A stretch of DNA of 64,000 nt, taken from positions 62,001-126,000 of the forward strand of contig JAPLSB010000024.1 in the NCBI GenBank assembly GCA_026398875.1. The letters run 5' to 3'. How positions within the stretch are numbered: the stretch's first letter is position 1; each line of letters opens with the position of its first letter. Shown piece after piece: positions 8,831 to 17,811 of this stretch. The position numbers were made by a program, and so were the translations under genes. The notes under the pieces are model-generated. The model was not told where the DNA came from and searched no databases. It saw only the letters and a program-made list of their open reading frames with translations. Source of the DNA: Gammaproteobacteria bacterium. Its GTDB lineage: Bacteria; Pseudomonadota; Gammaproteobacteria; Nevskiales; Nevskiaceae.

Positions 8831-9736
8831 CTACAGCGGCTCCACGGCGCCAGTATCGACATTGAGCACCGGAAGGCCGCGGATCACCGGCAGCCGCTCG
8901 GCGCCGCTGATGAACGTCAGGTTGCCGCCGGCATCCCGGCTCTCGCGGGTCTTTGAGTCCGTGAAACCGGCGGTGCCGGCGAACGCGCGGACCGCCTCGT
9001 TCTCCAGATCCTTGCGGACGAAGAACGCGTTGACGCCAGCCGAGCAGGTACCGACCAGCACATAGCCCATCGATGTTGCGAGGCTGACCATCGCACCGAA
9101 CGACGCGCCGAAGTACAGGTTCGACGCATGCGCTCGGGTTCGGTAGAAGCTGCTGTCGTACGGCACCGTGATGTTCCGATCACCACCAAAGACCGCGTTG
9201 TATTCCACCACCAGCAGTCGCGGGCGGTAGCCGGTGATTGCCTTGAGCACGTGGTAATCCATGCCGTCGATATCGACCGACAGCAAACCGAGATCCTCGT
9301 CGAACCCGCTGTGCGCCAGCACCTCGTTGATGTTCTCGCGCGTGATGAACGAGCCATGCGCAGTCAGCTCGTGCTTCCAATAGAAATGCGCGCTTCTTAT
9401 CTTCTCGACGTTGCGCACCGAGCCATCGACGACGAAGCCGGACCAGTTGTCCTTCATCAGCAGGTATCGACAGTTGGACTCGAGGAAATCTTCGACCCCG
9501 AACTCGATGAAGGTCCGATTCGCGATCGGAACGATCTGCGTCAGCTTCTGAATGATTCCGTCTTCGCCCCACTGGGAAAAGACCTTGAACTCATGCTCGT
9601 GGAGATTCGGAGAGCTGTTATTGCGGCGCAACTCGAGGATGACCAGACTCTGGCTGATCGCCTGCGTGTCGAGCCGTTCTTGCAGCTTCACCAGCGCCTT
9701 GATCAACGCCAGCAATCGGTTGAGGAGCTTCATCAT
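8831..9736 (-). CDS. FkbM-like protein (methyltransferase-fold, polysaccharide locus)
   Basis: A 301-aa protein. The central stretch FSQWGEDGIIQKL, then FIEFGVEDFLESNCRYLL and LSVDIDGMDYHVLKAI, matches the group of FkbM-related hypothetical proteins found in polysaccharide clusters. These resemble SAM-dependent methyltransferases, although the classical glycine-rich motif is degenerate (EFGVED). The N-terminal 40 residues are helical and basic. It lies 8 bases after the ligase/polymerase gene, as the last gene of a minus-strand run. It may O-methylate a sugar of the repeat unit. Activity is not certain. Confidence 0.65.
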   Translation of the reverse strand: MMKLLNRLLALIKALVKLQERLDTQAISQSLVILELRRNNSSPNLHEHEFKVFSQWGEDGIIQKLTQIVPIANRTFIEFGVEDFLESNCRYLLMKDNWSGFVVDGSVRNVEKIRSAHFYWKHELTAHGSFITRENINEVLAHSGFDEDLGLLSVDIDGMDYHVLKAITGYRPRLLVVEYNAVFGGDRNITVPYDSSFYRTRAHASNLYFGASFGAMVSLATSMGYVLVGTCSAGVNAFFVRKDLENEAVRAFAGTAGFTDSKTRESRDAGGNLTFISGAERLPVIRGLPVLNVDTGAVEPL

Positions 9737-9744
9737 GTTTTTGT

Positions 9745-11034
9745 TCAGATCTGGCTCAATCGATTAAATCGACGAGTTCTCAAGGAGTTGTACATGGCGA
9801 TCAACAACGCGACGCTGATCCACCCATAACGTTGATACAGCCCAGGTGCAGTCAACGAGTAGATCAGGAACGCAGTCTCGGCACCGATCAACGCACCGGC
9901 CAGATTTCTGATCTCTCGTTCGTCGGACAACTTCAACGTCTCCCGACTAAGTACGGCAATTGCTGCAACGATTGCCACGATGGACAGCATGCCGAGCAGC
10001 CCAGTTTCGTACCATGCCCCGAGAATCACATTATGGGTTGCAAAGCCAACACTGGTGATCCAGCCACCTGCGACCGTCCCCACTCCGAGCAACGGCTGCT
10101 CTGAGATGCTGCTCCAGGCGGCACGGTACGTATCGACTCGCTCGCCAAACGTACCCACCTTGCCGCCATCGGAAAGCGCATACAGATCAGCGACAGCAGA
10201 CAAATCCACATCAGCAGTCTCAATGATCACACCAACTGCGATGAGCACCGCGACGCCAAGACCTGCGAGAACCAGTCCTAACCGCATACGCCCGGTCAGA
10301 AAAATCCAAAGGCCCGCCGAGAAAACCGCAGAGATGATGCCGCTGGCTGACGCAGACAAAATGAGACCCGCGATAACCAGTGTCAGGCAAACGCTGGTCA
10401 TGACGCGATTCAAGCGAGAAAGCACCCCACCCGTCGCGAGGGCCAACGATGGCGCCAGAGCAATCGCGAGCGACGCGCCAAGATCATTGGGGTGTCCAGT
10501 GAAGCCGACCGCGCGACCGACCATGCTTTCAGTCAACGGAATGATTGCCGGGTCGATCAGGGTTTGGGCAAGCCCGCCGAGTCCCGATACGGCACAACCT
10601 ATCGTCCAGAACGATACCGCTGCGACAACGTGCTTGAACGACGGCAGAACCAGGATGCCGAGCGCGAACCATACAACTGTCAGATAGAAGAATTTGATGG
10701 CTGCGAACGCGGAGCCCATCAGGCCGTCTACCGAAAGGCTCAGAGAAGAAACCAGAGCCGCGACGGTGTATGCGGCACTCGCGATGACGATAGTCCCCAA
10801 GCCGTGCGGCCTGGGCAGACTTCCTCTTCCAAGCAAGGCCGCAACGGTCAAGACGAGCGCCAGCGCAAATAGCACATCGGAAGCAGTGACACCTCCAGCG
10901 CGGACCACCAGTAGCGGAAGTGTCAAGCAGCCGAGGTAGTAGAGGTTCCGCGCAATACGGAAAAGCAGCTCGATCCCACCTGACGAAGAGTCGTTCGCCG
11001 GACCGACCCCGGCACTCGGAATGTCAGCGTCCAT
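9745..11034 (-). CDS. O-antigen ligase/polymerase family membrane protein (Wzy/WaaL-like)
   Basis: A 429-aa protein with about ten or more hydrophobic segments and the O-antigen ligase domain. GFTGHPNDLGASLAIA lies before the domain. The large periplasmic loop includes GTFGERVDTYRAAWSSISEQPLLGVG, followed by THNVILGAWYETGLLG with the conserved H-N pattern. It polymerises or ligates lipid-linked repeat units at the periplasmic face. With a flippase and a chain-length regulator nearby, a Wzy role is the better guess. Its start overlaps the end of the flippase gene by 11 bases. Confidence 0.83.
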   Translation of the reverse strand: MDADIPSAGVGPANDSSSGGIELLFRIARNLYYLGCLTLPLLVVRAGGVTASDVLFALALVLTVAALLGRGSLPRPHGLGTIVIASAAYTVAALVSSLSLSVDGLMGSAFAAIKFFYLTVVWFALGILVLPSFKHVVAAVSFWTIGCAVSGLGGLAQTLIDPAIIPLTESMVGRAVGFTGHPNDLGASLAIALAPSLALATGGVLSRLNRVMTSVCLTLVIAGLILSASASGIISAVFSAGLWIFLTGRMRLGLVLAGLGVAVLIAVGVIIETADVDLSAVADLYALSDGGKVGTFGERVDTYRAAWSSISEQPLLGVGTVAGGWITSVGFATHNVILGAWYETGLLGMLSIVAIVAAIAVLSRETLKLSDEREIRNLAGALIGAETAFLIYSLTAPGLYQRYGWISVALLIAMYNSLRTRRFNRLSQI

Positions 11035-12304
11035 CGACAGTCACTGGACCAACTTGCCCCGGTTCCGTAGCCAACGGAATCGTCCGGATTGCACGGGCCA
11101 ACAAGGCAGTGCAGAGCATTACGACGACAAGCTGCGCAACAACCAGCGTGATCGCAAGACTGTCGGGCTGGCCGTCGCGAACAAGATTCCAGGCCAGCAG
11201 CAGCAATGCAGGAAGCACGAGAATTTCGCACCACGTCTGGATCATCGGCTGGCCAAGACCCTTGGCCAGCTCGCCAAGGAACTTGCGCGTTGCACCGATC
11301 CAGGCTGCCAGCACCAGCCACTGCGACGCTGCCGTCGCCGCGCCGAATTCCTCGCCGAAGAACAGCGGATTGAGCCATGGCAGCACCGCGGCCAGCAGCA
11401 GGCAGAACGCGGCGTTCACGGTACTGAGTTTCAGCACCTTGACCAGCAGGCGTTGAACGCCGGCACGGCCCTCGGCGGCACGGCTGGCCGCATCGGCGTA
11501 GATGACGAAGCCCGAGTTCGACGCAATGATCCTTGGCAGCGTCGAGAACGACTGGGCAACGACATACAGACCCAGCGCAGCCGGCCCGAGCAGGGTGGCC
11601 CCGATGATCTGGTCAAGCCTGAATGTTTCCATTGGCGAGGCCGATCCGATAAACGCCCGCAGGCCGAAACGCTGCAGCTCCTGCACCGTACGAACCTCGC
11701 CGTTGTGCGCATCCGGGATACCCACCCTTGCGACCATCGACAGCGCCACGACTGCCGACAGCAGATAGGAGCATGCCCAGGCCACGCTGAGCGACAGCAG
11801 CGTGACTCGATCAAGCCACCACAGCGCGCAGGCGATCAGCGAATAGCTGGCTGCCGGCACCAGCCTTGCGATGGCAACCTGCCGGAAGCGATCAAGTCCT
11901 TGCAGGACCGCATAGCCGTATTCCTGGGCAATCAGCCCGACGATCGCGAACATCATCAACGCGGCGGGAAGCAACAGGCCGTCCGGGAGCTGGCCATGCG
12001 CCAAGGCCAGCGCGCTGGCGAACAGCAGCAGCGCAAGCAGCATCCGCATCAGTGCCTGGACCAGCACCGGACGGCGACTGGACACGGCAAGGCCGCGATC
12101 GGCAGCCACGTAGTAGTTGAGGGCAACCGGCAGCCCCATCTGCGCCAGCTGCGCGACGATGATCGGAACCAGCACGACCAGCGCCAGATGACCGCGCTCT
12201 TCAGGTCCAAGACCGCGTGCCGCGATGATGCCGCTGCCGATCAGCACCGCCTGCCCGAGCAGGGAGCTGATCGCCATTGCTCCGATGTTGCGAACGAAGT
12301 TCAT
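11024..12304 (-). CDS. Wzx-type polysaccharide flippase (MOP superfamily)
   Basis: A 426-aa integral membrane protein with roughly 12 predicted helices starting at MNFVRNIGAMAISSLLGQ. The sequence pattern (long hydrophobic helices, LGPEERGHLALV early, ETFRLDQIIGATLLGPAALGLYVVA in the middle) is typical of Wzx/RfbX transporters. It flips the undecaprenyl-linked oligosaccharide across the inner membrane. It overlaps the polymerase gene by 11 bases and follows the FkbM gene by 46 bases, so the run from wzz to 8831 is probably one operon. Confidence 0.83.
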   Translation of the reverse strand: MNFVRNIGAMAISSLLGQAVLIGSGIIAARGLGPEERGHLALVVLVPIIVAQLAQMGLPVALNYYVAADRGLAVSSRRPVLVQALMRMLLALLLFASALALAHGQLPDGLLLPAALMMFAIVGLIAQEYGYAVLQGLDRFRQVAIARLVPAASYSLIACALWWLDRVTLLSLSVAWACSYLLSAVVALSMVARVGIPDAHNGEVRTVQELQRFGLRAFIGSASPMETFRLDQIIGATLLGPAALGLYVVAQSFSTLPRIIASNSGFVIYADAASRAAEGRAGVQRLLVKVLKLSTVNAAFCLLLAAVLPWLNPLFFGEEFGAATAASQWLVLAAWIGATRKFLGELAKGLGQPMIQTWCEILVLPALLLLAWNLVRDGQPDSLAITLVVAQLVVVMLCTALLARAIRTIPLATEPGQVGPVTVDGR

Positions 12305-12350
12305 CCTGCTCCACGTCCGTGGCGCGCCGCGTTCGCGTGGCGACCTGCGT

Positions 12351-13121
12351 TCAAGCCTCCCCCCGGCCGAACAGAACGTCCATCTGCAGCACTTCCCCGT
12401 TGTGCGGATCCTTCATCCACGCCAGCGGACGCAGGAAGCGGAAGCCGCGCGCCTTCATGAATTCGAGCATTTCCGGGAACAGCATCTCGCCTTCATACAA
12501 CGGCCGCAGCGAGGCTTCGAGCAGCACGTAGTCAGCCCGCGCCAGCGCATCGGTTGCGCCGGCCAGCACCTTGGCCTCGAAACCTTGCACGTCGATCTTG
12601 AGCAGCGTCATGCCGACCGGCTGGATCGTCGGCAGCAGTGAATCCAGCGTCTGCACCTTGACCTGGATCGTGGTGGCTTCGCGGTACTGCGGAAACGCTT
12701 CGAGATGGCGCGCCGCCAGCGGCAGGATCGAGCTGGAGTGCGACAGCGTGTTGACGTGGAACGCCGTGCTGCCGATGAAGTCGCCGCAGGCCACCGGATG
12801 AACGGTAGACCGGGAAAACGACGCCACATTTTTCGACAGCCGGGTGAACGAGTCCGGCTGAGGTTCGAACGAATGCACGCGGGCGTTCGGGAAGGTTTTC
12901 AGCGACGCCACTGCGAACTGGCCGACGTTCGCACCGATGTCGATGATCGTGTCCGGAACGATACCCTGACGGCGCAGTTCGGACGTGATCTCGAACGAGG
13001 CAGCGGAGAACTTCGGCCAGGTGATCAGCGCCACCCACGCCCTCGGGTTAAGTCCGAGTGCGATCAGCCGGGGCAGCGTGTCTCGCCCGAGCTGGGCCAG
13101 CTTGAGCCGGATATTGGTCAT
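12351..13121 (-). CDS. FkbM family methyltransferase
   Basis: A 256-aa SAM-dependent methyltransferase. Motif I is DTIIDIGANVGQFAVAS, followed by VHSFEPQPDSFTRL and LLKIDVQGFEAKVLAGA, all diagnostic of FkbM. It probably O-methylates a sugar of the exported polysaccharide. The catalytic core is intact, unlike the more divergent FkbM-like protein at 8831-9736. Flanking genes on the same strand are the GT9-like gene, 18 bases upstream, and the flippase gene downstream. Confidence 0.9.
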   Translation of the reverse strand: MTNIRLKLAQLGRDTLPRLIALGLNPRAWVALITWPKFSAASFEITSELRRQGIVPDTIIDIGANVGQFAVASLKTFPNARVHSFEPQPDSFTRLSKNVASFSRSTVHPVACGDFIGSTAFHVNTLSHSSSILPLAARHLEAFPQYREATTIQVKVQTLDSLLPTIQPVGMTLLKIDVQGFEAKVLAGATDALARADYVLLEASLRPLYEGEMLFPEMLEFMKARGFRFLRPLAWMKDPHNGEVLQMDVLFGRGEA

Positions 13122-13139
13122 CAGGGGTCCGTAAATGGG

Positions 13140-13997
13140 CTAGCCAAGAAACCAGTCGAGCCTTGGGTTCAACGTGGCCGGGTTTTCGAGGTCCTTGAGG
13201 TACAGGCCGCAGCCTTGCTCGAACAACCCGGGAGGCCGGAAGTAGTTGCTGCCTTCCGGGAAGAACACGAGTTCAGGCACGCGGTAGTAGTACGCGAGAT
13301 GCAGAAAAAAGCTGTCCGGGCCGATGTAGCGATCCGAGGCCTTCAGTGCGCGTGCAGCATCGGCCAGCGCCGGCTTGAGCAGGTAATGGTCGACCTCCCC
13401 GGCCACCGCTGCGAACGTGCCATCCACGTCGACCAGCGTTATCGCGATATCGCGCACCCGGGCTGCCTCGACAAGACCGCGGACCGCGCCGACGGTCAGC
13501 GCCTTTTCGGCGATCCGGGAACTGGGGTTGATCAGCATGGTTTTCGCCTTGCCCGTTGGCAGCGCGACTGGCGGAAACCGGTGATTGCCGATCAGCGGCG
13601 CCAGGACTTCGGCCCGATCCTGATAGACCGTGGTGTGCTTCGGGATCTCGATGATCGTCGCGCCGCGTCCCGACACCATCCAGCGGTTCCTGACACTGGG
13701 CGGCTTCTCGAAGATCAGCGTGTCACTCGGGCCGACATGGGATTGCGACCATCGCCGCAGCGTCAGCGCATCCTTCAGCGCCTGAACGGGCCCGTGCTTC
13801 TTCAGTGCATAGAACGCCGGCACCTCGTCGAACAGCACCTGATCGGGTGCGCGCGGCTGTTCGAGCAGTTCGCCGACCTTCGCGGTGATCGACGTACCGA
13901 CGATGCGGACGCGCTCCACTGCGGAGCCTGCACGCTCCAGCAGCGCGGCGGTGATCAGGGCATCGCCGTAACCGAGCAGGGAAAGAAGGGTGATCAC
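13140..13997 (-). CDS. Heptosyltransferase-like (GT9-like) glycosyltransferase
   Basis: A 285-aa protein. LLGYGDALITAALLERAG at the N-terminus resembles the G-D-x-L-x-T-x-x-L motif of GT9 heptosyltransferases. The C-terminal part KASDRYIGPDSFFLHLAYYYRVPELVFFPEGSNY resembles the GT9 donor-binding half. It is shorter than typical WaaC/WaaF proteins (about 320-350 aa). In this locus it could transfer a sugar in core or repeat-unit synthesis. The assignment is by pattern, and some GT9 residues are not evident. Confidence 0.55.
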   Translation of the reverse strand: MITLLSLLGYGDALITAALLERAGSAVERVRIVGTSITAKVGELLEQPRAPDQVLFDEVPAFYALKKHGPVQALKDALTLRRWSQSHVGPSDTLIFEKPPSVRNRWMVSGRGATIIEIPKHTTVYQDRAEVLAPLIGNHRFPPVALPTGKAKTMLINPSSRIAEKALTVGAVRGLVEAARVRDIAITLVDVDGTFAAVAGEVDHYLLKPALADAARALKASDRYIGPDSFFLHLAYYYRVPELVFFPEGSNYFRPPGLFEQGCGLYLKDLENPATLNPRLDWFLG

Positions 13998-14036
13998 GTC
14001 AGCACGAATGGCAGGTTGGAGAATGACCCGCAGCCA

Positions 14037-14921
14037 TCAGGCTCGGGCCTTGGCGCGGGCCTTGGCGCGGGCGGGCATCGCCAGCGCGGCCATCACGCCA
14101 AGCACCAGACCGACGATCAAACCCAGCACCGAAATCAATCCGCGCTTCGGGCTGTCACGCTTTTCCGCGACACGGGCCGGATCGATGACCTTGAACGCGT
14201 ACTCCGAGCTACCGTTGGCCACCATCACCTGCTTGATCTCGTTTTCGATCAGCCCGTAGATGGCGCGCTGCAATTCGACGACGCTGGTCTTCTGCAGCTG
14301 CCCGTTCAGGTAGTCGAGGTTGCGCTCGGACCGCTCGATGGCACGCCGCCTGAGCGTGGCGTTGGCGCGCGCGACCAGTTCGTTGGCCCAGTCCGCAGCA
14401 AGTTTTGGATCATTCCAGGTGATGGTGAGTGTCACCAGACCAGTCTTCTTGTCTTCGGAGACCGATCGCACCTTCTTGGCGAACTTCTGCTCGGCTTTCC
14501 ACACGGTCGGCTGATCGGCGGGATCCGCCTTCTTCCAAGTCTTGGCACTGGCATCCCAGTCCTTCTCGAACAGGATTGGCAGGAGCTGCCGGTCGACGAT
14601 GAACGCTTCGGTCAGTGCAGCGGAACCCAGCGTCGCGATCGATTCCGCCTTGCGGCCACCGCCCCCAAGGCTGAGTCCACCGAGTGATGCCAGTCCTCCG
14701 AATTGCGACAGCAGCGCGCCCGCCCCTCCCAGCTTGCTCGCGCCGGCTTCGTCGCCGACGGGGGCAAGCACGACGGTCGAGACGAATTTCTCCGGCAACA
14801 GGAACGCCGTCAGCAGCGAAGCAGCACCGAAACAGATCGTGACGACGACAATCAGCAATCGATTGGCCCACAGGGTGGTGGATATATCGACCAGCGAAAT
14901 GTCTTCAGCGGTGCTATTCAT
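14037..14921 (-). CDS. wzz: Wzz-type polysaccharide chain-length determinant
   Basis: A 294-aa inner-membrane protein. EDISLVDISTTLWANRLLIVVVTICFGAASL forms the N-terminal Wzz domain with TM1 (residues about 25-45). A periplasmic coiled region follows, then VIDPARVAEKRDSPKRGLISVLGLIVGLVLGVMAAL with the P-x-x-P-x-like stretch and TM2. It sets polymer length together with the Wzy-like protein. The ATG at 14921 has an AGGA site 5-8 bases upstream. The frame is open upstream to a TTG at 14954, which is less likely. No C-terminal tyrosine kinase domain is present. The cytoplasmic tail is an unusual ARAK repeat encoded by a 12-bp tandem repeat. Confidence 0.88.
   Translation of the reverse strand: MNSTAEDISLVDISTTLWANRLLIVVVTICFGAASLLTAFLLPEKFVSTVVLAPVGDEAGASKLGGAGALLSQFGGLASLGGLSLGGGGRKAESIATLGSAALTEAFIVDRQLLPILFEKDWDASAKTWKKADPADQPTVWKAEQKFAKKVRSVSEDKKTGLVTLTITWNDPKLAADWANELVARANATLRRRAIERSERNLDYLNGQLQKTSVVELQRAIYGLIENEIKQVMVANGSSEYAFKVIDPARVAEKRDSPKRGLISVLGLIVGLVLGVMAALAMPARAKARAKARA
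14041..14071. repeat. 12-bp tandem repeat encoding the (ARAK)n tail of Wzz
   Basis: The unit CGGGCCTTGGCG recurs about 2.5 times and encodes the last 11 residues of Wzz, ARAKARAKARA. Because the unit is a multiple of three, copy-number change would lengthen or shorten a basic cytoplasmic tail without a frameshift. Confidence 0.7.
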
Positions 14922-15161
14922 CAGATCCTGTGATGCCGGAAAGCGGGCGAGCAAGAATTATGGCAGCTCAAGTCCGGCTTTCCCGGACGAAACGGCAAAG
15001 AAAAGCCCTGCGGCGGACGGCACATTGTCCCTGTTCTGTGACTGGATATCGGCATAATCCATGCCGGGTCTCGGGCACTGCGTGCACCAGCGCACAAATA
15101 GTCTGGCTGCAGGCGAATGATGGCCGGGGCAGGAACAGTGAGTCGACCAAAGAGGCTATCG
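14922..15161. other. Divergent promoter region between wzz and wzi
   Basis: These 240 bases separate the minus-strand wzz start from the plus-strand wzi start. A CATAAT at about 15053 could be a plus-strand -10 box for wzi, but the nearest TTGTCC -35-like box is about 22 bases upstream, which is too far to be confident. Confidence 0.3.
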
Positions 15162-16673
15162 ATGCGGTTTGCCAACGTCTTGCAGGCCTTTCGTGCAACG
15201 CTGAAGCACGGCGCCGTGCTGTTCGCCGCCGTGATCGCCGCACCCGTCCACGCAGCGCCGTGGGCCGATGTCGGTGACCGCAGCCTGCGCAGCGATATCG
15301 AGACACTTGCCGCGCATGGACTGATCAGCGGCCCCATCACGACCTGGCCGCTTCCGGCCGGCTTCCTGGCCCCGCTACGAACGCTGGGATCATTTGCCGG
15401 CCAGCCCGAGTTCGTGCGGCTCGCCGCTGCCCGCGTGCTGCGGCAGCTCGATGGTCGAGAGCAGTTTTCGGGTTGGAGCCTGTCGAGTGAGTTCAGGCTC
15501 GCGACCGAGCCGAACCTGATCCGCGATTTCGGCGACAACGCGCGCGATGAGGTCGATCTGCGCGCCGGGCTGGATTACTACGGCAAACGCTTTGCGGCGA
15601 ATCTGCGCGTCGGCGCGCTCAGCGCCATCGACGGCGAAGGCTATCGGCCGACACTCGATGGCAGCTACGCCACTGCCCTGCTTGGGGATTGGCAGCTGTA
15701 CGGCGGATGGGTCGAGAAGTGGTACGGCGCCGGGCAGGTATCAAGCCTGATCCTGTCGAACAACGCCCGCCCTTTCCCGAAGATTGGCATCACGAGCAAT
15801 AGCCCGCGCGCCTTCGAGACCCGCTGGCTGAGCTGGCTCGGCACCTGGCAGCTTGATTTTTTCGTCGGCCTGCTTGAAGAACGCGATCGCCTGATCCGCG
15901 ATGTCTGGGTCGGCAGCCTGCGGTTCGAGTTCATGCCGGTCAGCGGGCTGACGGTCGGCATCACCCGCTCCGTGCAGTTCTGCGGCGACTCCCTCGGCTG
16001 CAACCCGCTGGAAGCAGCGTTCGCGATCAACAACACGCCTGGTGACCGCAACAATTCGAACGATCAGGCGACGATCGAGTTCAAGTACGCGTATGCCTTC
16101 AACGCGATCAACGTTTCGCCTTACGTCCAGTTCCTGAACGATGACACCGGTCCGTTCATCAACTCCTACACGAGCTATCTCGCTGGCCTGCGCTGGGCCG
16201 GCCCTTGGGGCAACAGCGGCACGACCTGGACCTTCACCACCGAGTACAGCGATACCCGCGCGACCGACGACTGGTTCGAGTTCGACGATCGTCTGGCCGG
16301 CTTTGCGTACAACAACACCGAGTACCTCGACGGCTCGCGATATCGGGGGAGAACGCTGGGCTTCTCGCTCGATTCCGATTCGGTGCTGATCTCGTTTGCC
16401 GGCGCGATCACCGACACGGCCGGGCGCCGGTACCGGCTCGAATATCACAACGCGCAGATCAGTTCCGGCGAACTGACGAATGCACCGCTCAACGAGTTCT
16501 ACGTCAATACGGTGAGCAGCCAGCCGGTCACCGTGAATCAAATCGAAACGGGCATCAGCGCGCCGTGGCGCAACGTGTTGTTCGATCTGTCGGTGCGCTG
16601 GCAGGATGCGACGCCATTTCCGGATCGCGGCTCGGAATTCAATATCGAAGCCGGGGTGCAGTTGCGGTTCTGA
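15162..16673 (+). CDS. wzi: Capsule assembly Wzi family outer-membrane protein
   Basis: A 503-aa protein. A signal peptide is visible (basic start, then GAVLFAAVIAAPVHA, cleavage before APWADVGDRSLRSDIETL). The opening ADVGDRSLRSDIETLAAHG and the later long alternating beta pattern ending in a C-terminal Phe (LRF) fit the Wzi/OmpA-like 18-stranded barrel family. Wzi anchors capsular polysaccharide at the cell surface. The ATG at 15162 is preceded by AGAGGC at a good distance and directly precedes the signal peptide. An in-frame ATG at 15117 is rejected. It closes the polysaccharide locus and is transcribed away from the other genes. Confidence 0.87.
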   Translation: MRFANVLQAFRATLKHGAVLFAAVIAAPVHAAPWADVGDRSLRSDIETLAAHGLISGPITTWPLPAGFLAPLRTLGSFAGQPEFVRLAAARVLRQLDGREQFSGWSLSSEFRLATEPNLIRDFGDNARDEVDLRAGLDYYGKRFAANLRVGALSAIDGEGYRPTLDGSYATALLGDWQLYGGWVEKWYGAGQVSSLILSNNARPFPKIGITSNSPRAFETRWLSWLGTWQLDFFVGLLEERDRLIRDVWVGSLRFEFMPVSGLTVGITRSVQFCGDSLGCNPLEAAFAINNTPGDRNNSNDQATIEFKYAYAFNAINVSPYVQFLNDDTGPFINSYTSYLAGLRWAGPWGNSGTTWTFTTEYSDTRATDDWFEFDDRLAGFAYNNTEYLDGSRYRGRTLGFSLDSDSVLISFAGAITDTAGRRYRLEYHNAQISSGELTNAPLNEFYVNTVSSQPVTVNQIETGISAPWRNVLFDLSVRWQDATPFPDRGSEFNIEAGVQLRF

Positions 16674-16705
16674 TCACCGGCCTCGCCATCGAAAGGGTGG
16701 TAGGG

Positions 16706-16724
16706 CAATTGAGGTCAGACCCCG
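16706..16724. repeat. CAATYGRGGTCAGA motif, copy 1
   Basis: The sequence CAATTGAGGTCAGACCCCG lies just downstream of wzi. A closely related sequence occurs at 28065-28078. Similar motifs are, from memory, common dispersed intergenic repeats in gammaproteobacteria. Confidence 0.45.
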
Positions 16725-16755
16725 CTTTCACGACCGCCGATTTTGGGGTTTTTCG
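16719..16755 (+). terminator. Possible terminator of wzi
   Basis: ACCCC (16719-16723) can pair with GGGGT (16745-16749), followed by a T-run on the plus strand. The loop is long (about 21 bases), so this is weak. Confidence 0.3.
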
Positions 16756-16839
16756 TTTCCGCGACGCTTAAGAGGGTATGCCGGCTTCTCGCCGCACGCG
16801 CCCTGCAGATCGGGTGCAGCGGAAACGTCGAGCAGCGCC

Positions 16840-17673
16840 CTAGCCGCCCTGCACGTTGACCAGCCAGGCCGTGCCTTCGAACCACTTGTTGTACAGCGCG
16901 TCGTAGGTGCCGTCGTTGCGGATCTGGTTCTGGAAATGGTCGAGCCAGTTCAGGAAATCCGGATCGCCCTTGCGGATTGCCCAGCCGAGCGGCTCCTTGG
17001 TGAACGGTTCCTTCAGATGGACCAGCGCGTCCTTGTACTGCGCGCCGTAGACGACGTTGAACGGCAGGTCGTAGACGAAGGCATCGGCGCGGCCGTTGCG
17101 TACTTCCAGCGCAGCATCGGCCTCGGTCTCGAAGGTCTTGAGCTTGGCCTTGCCGAGATAGCGGCGCGCGGCGATCTCGCCGGTGGTGCCGAGCTTGGTG
17201 GCGACGGTGTACTTCGGGTCGTTGAGTTCCTTGACCGACTTCACCGTGTCCTTGTTCTTGGCGTTCAGCAGGATCGTCTGGCCGATGATGATGTACGGCT
17301 CGGCGAAGTTGACCTGCAGGTTGCGCTCCGGCGTGATGGTCATGCCGGAGATCAGGATGTCGAACTTGTCGGTGAGCAGCGCCGGGATGATGCCGTCCCA
17401 CTGGGTGTTGATGAAGGTCACCTTGACGCCCATGTAGCGCGCCATCAGCTTGGCCAGATCGACATCGAAGCCGATGATCGCGCCGCGCTTGTCGCGCATC
17501 TCGAACGGGATGTAGCCGGCCTCCATGCCGACCCGCAGCTCGCCGCGCTTCAGTACCTGGTTCAGGGTCGACTTCTCCCACAGCGCCTGATCGGCGGCCT
17601 GCGCCGGATCCATCGGCGTGAGCCAGGCGAGCAGCAGCAGCGTGGCAGTCAGCAGGGCCTGGCGCATCGTCAT
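16840..17673 (-). CDS. Amino-acid-type ABC transporter substrate-binding protein (family 3)
   Basis: A 277-aa periplasmic binding protein. The signal peptide is MTMRQALLTATLLLLAWLTPMDPAQA, cleaved before ADQAL. GELRVGMEAGYIPFEM and GFDVDLAKLMARYMGVKV, then FDILISGMTITPERNLQVNFAEPY, are classical SBP_bac_3 motifs. It should bind a polar amino acid or related small ligand. No permease or ATPase gene is adjacent, so it is an orphan binding protein here that works with a distant transporter or as a sensor. The ATG at 17673 is chosen. A longer frame upstream is not supported by a signal peptide. Confidence 0.87.
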   Translation of the reverse strand: MTMRQALLTATLLLLAWLTPMDPAQAADQALWEKSTLNQVLKRGELRVGMEAGYIPFEMRDKRGAIIGFDVDLAKLMARYMGVKVTFINTQWDGIIPALLTDKFDILISGMTITPERNLQVNFAEPYIIIGQTILLNAKNKDTVKSVKELNDPKYTVATKLGTTGEIAARRYLGKAKLKTFETEADAALEVRNGRADAFVYDLPFNVVYGAQYKDALVHLKEPFTKEPLGWAIRKGDPDFLNWLDHFQNQIRNDGTYDALYNKWFEGTAWLVNVQGG

Positions 17674-17721
17674 CAATTCTCGTAAAGGGGATTGCCGGAG
17701 ATTATCACCGGGCCTCCGCAA

Positions 17722-17754
17722 GGCCGGTCAGGGCGCTGCCCTGCCCTGACGGCC
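17722..17754. repeat. Inverted repeat between binding protein and protease genes
   Basis: GGCCGGTCAGGGC (17722-17734) and GCCCTGACGGCC (17743-17754) form a 12-bp stem with one bulged base and an 8-base loop. No T-run follows on either strand, so it is not a standard terminator. It could be an operator or mRNA hairpin. Confidence 0.5.
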
Positions 17755-17781
17755 TGCGGTTGGCAGCGAATCGGTCAGCAA

Positions 17782-17808
17782 GAAACCGGCCTCATTCAAG
17801 GCCGGTTC
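17782..17808 (-). terminator. Hairpin terminator after the 1750-aa protease gene
   Basis: On the minus strand an AACCGGCC / GGCCGGTT stem with an 8-base loop begins 4 bases after the protease stop codon. It is followed by TTTCTT-type sequence. The stem is perfect, but the T-tract is short. Confidence 0.55.
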
Positions 17809-17811
17809 GGG

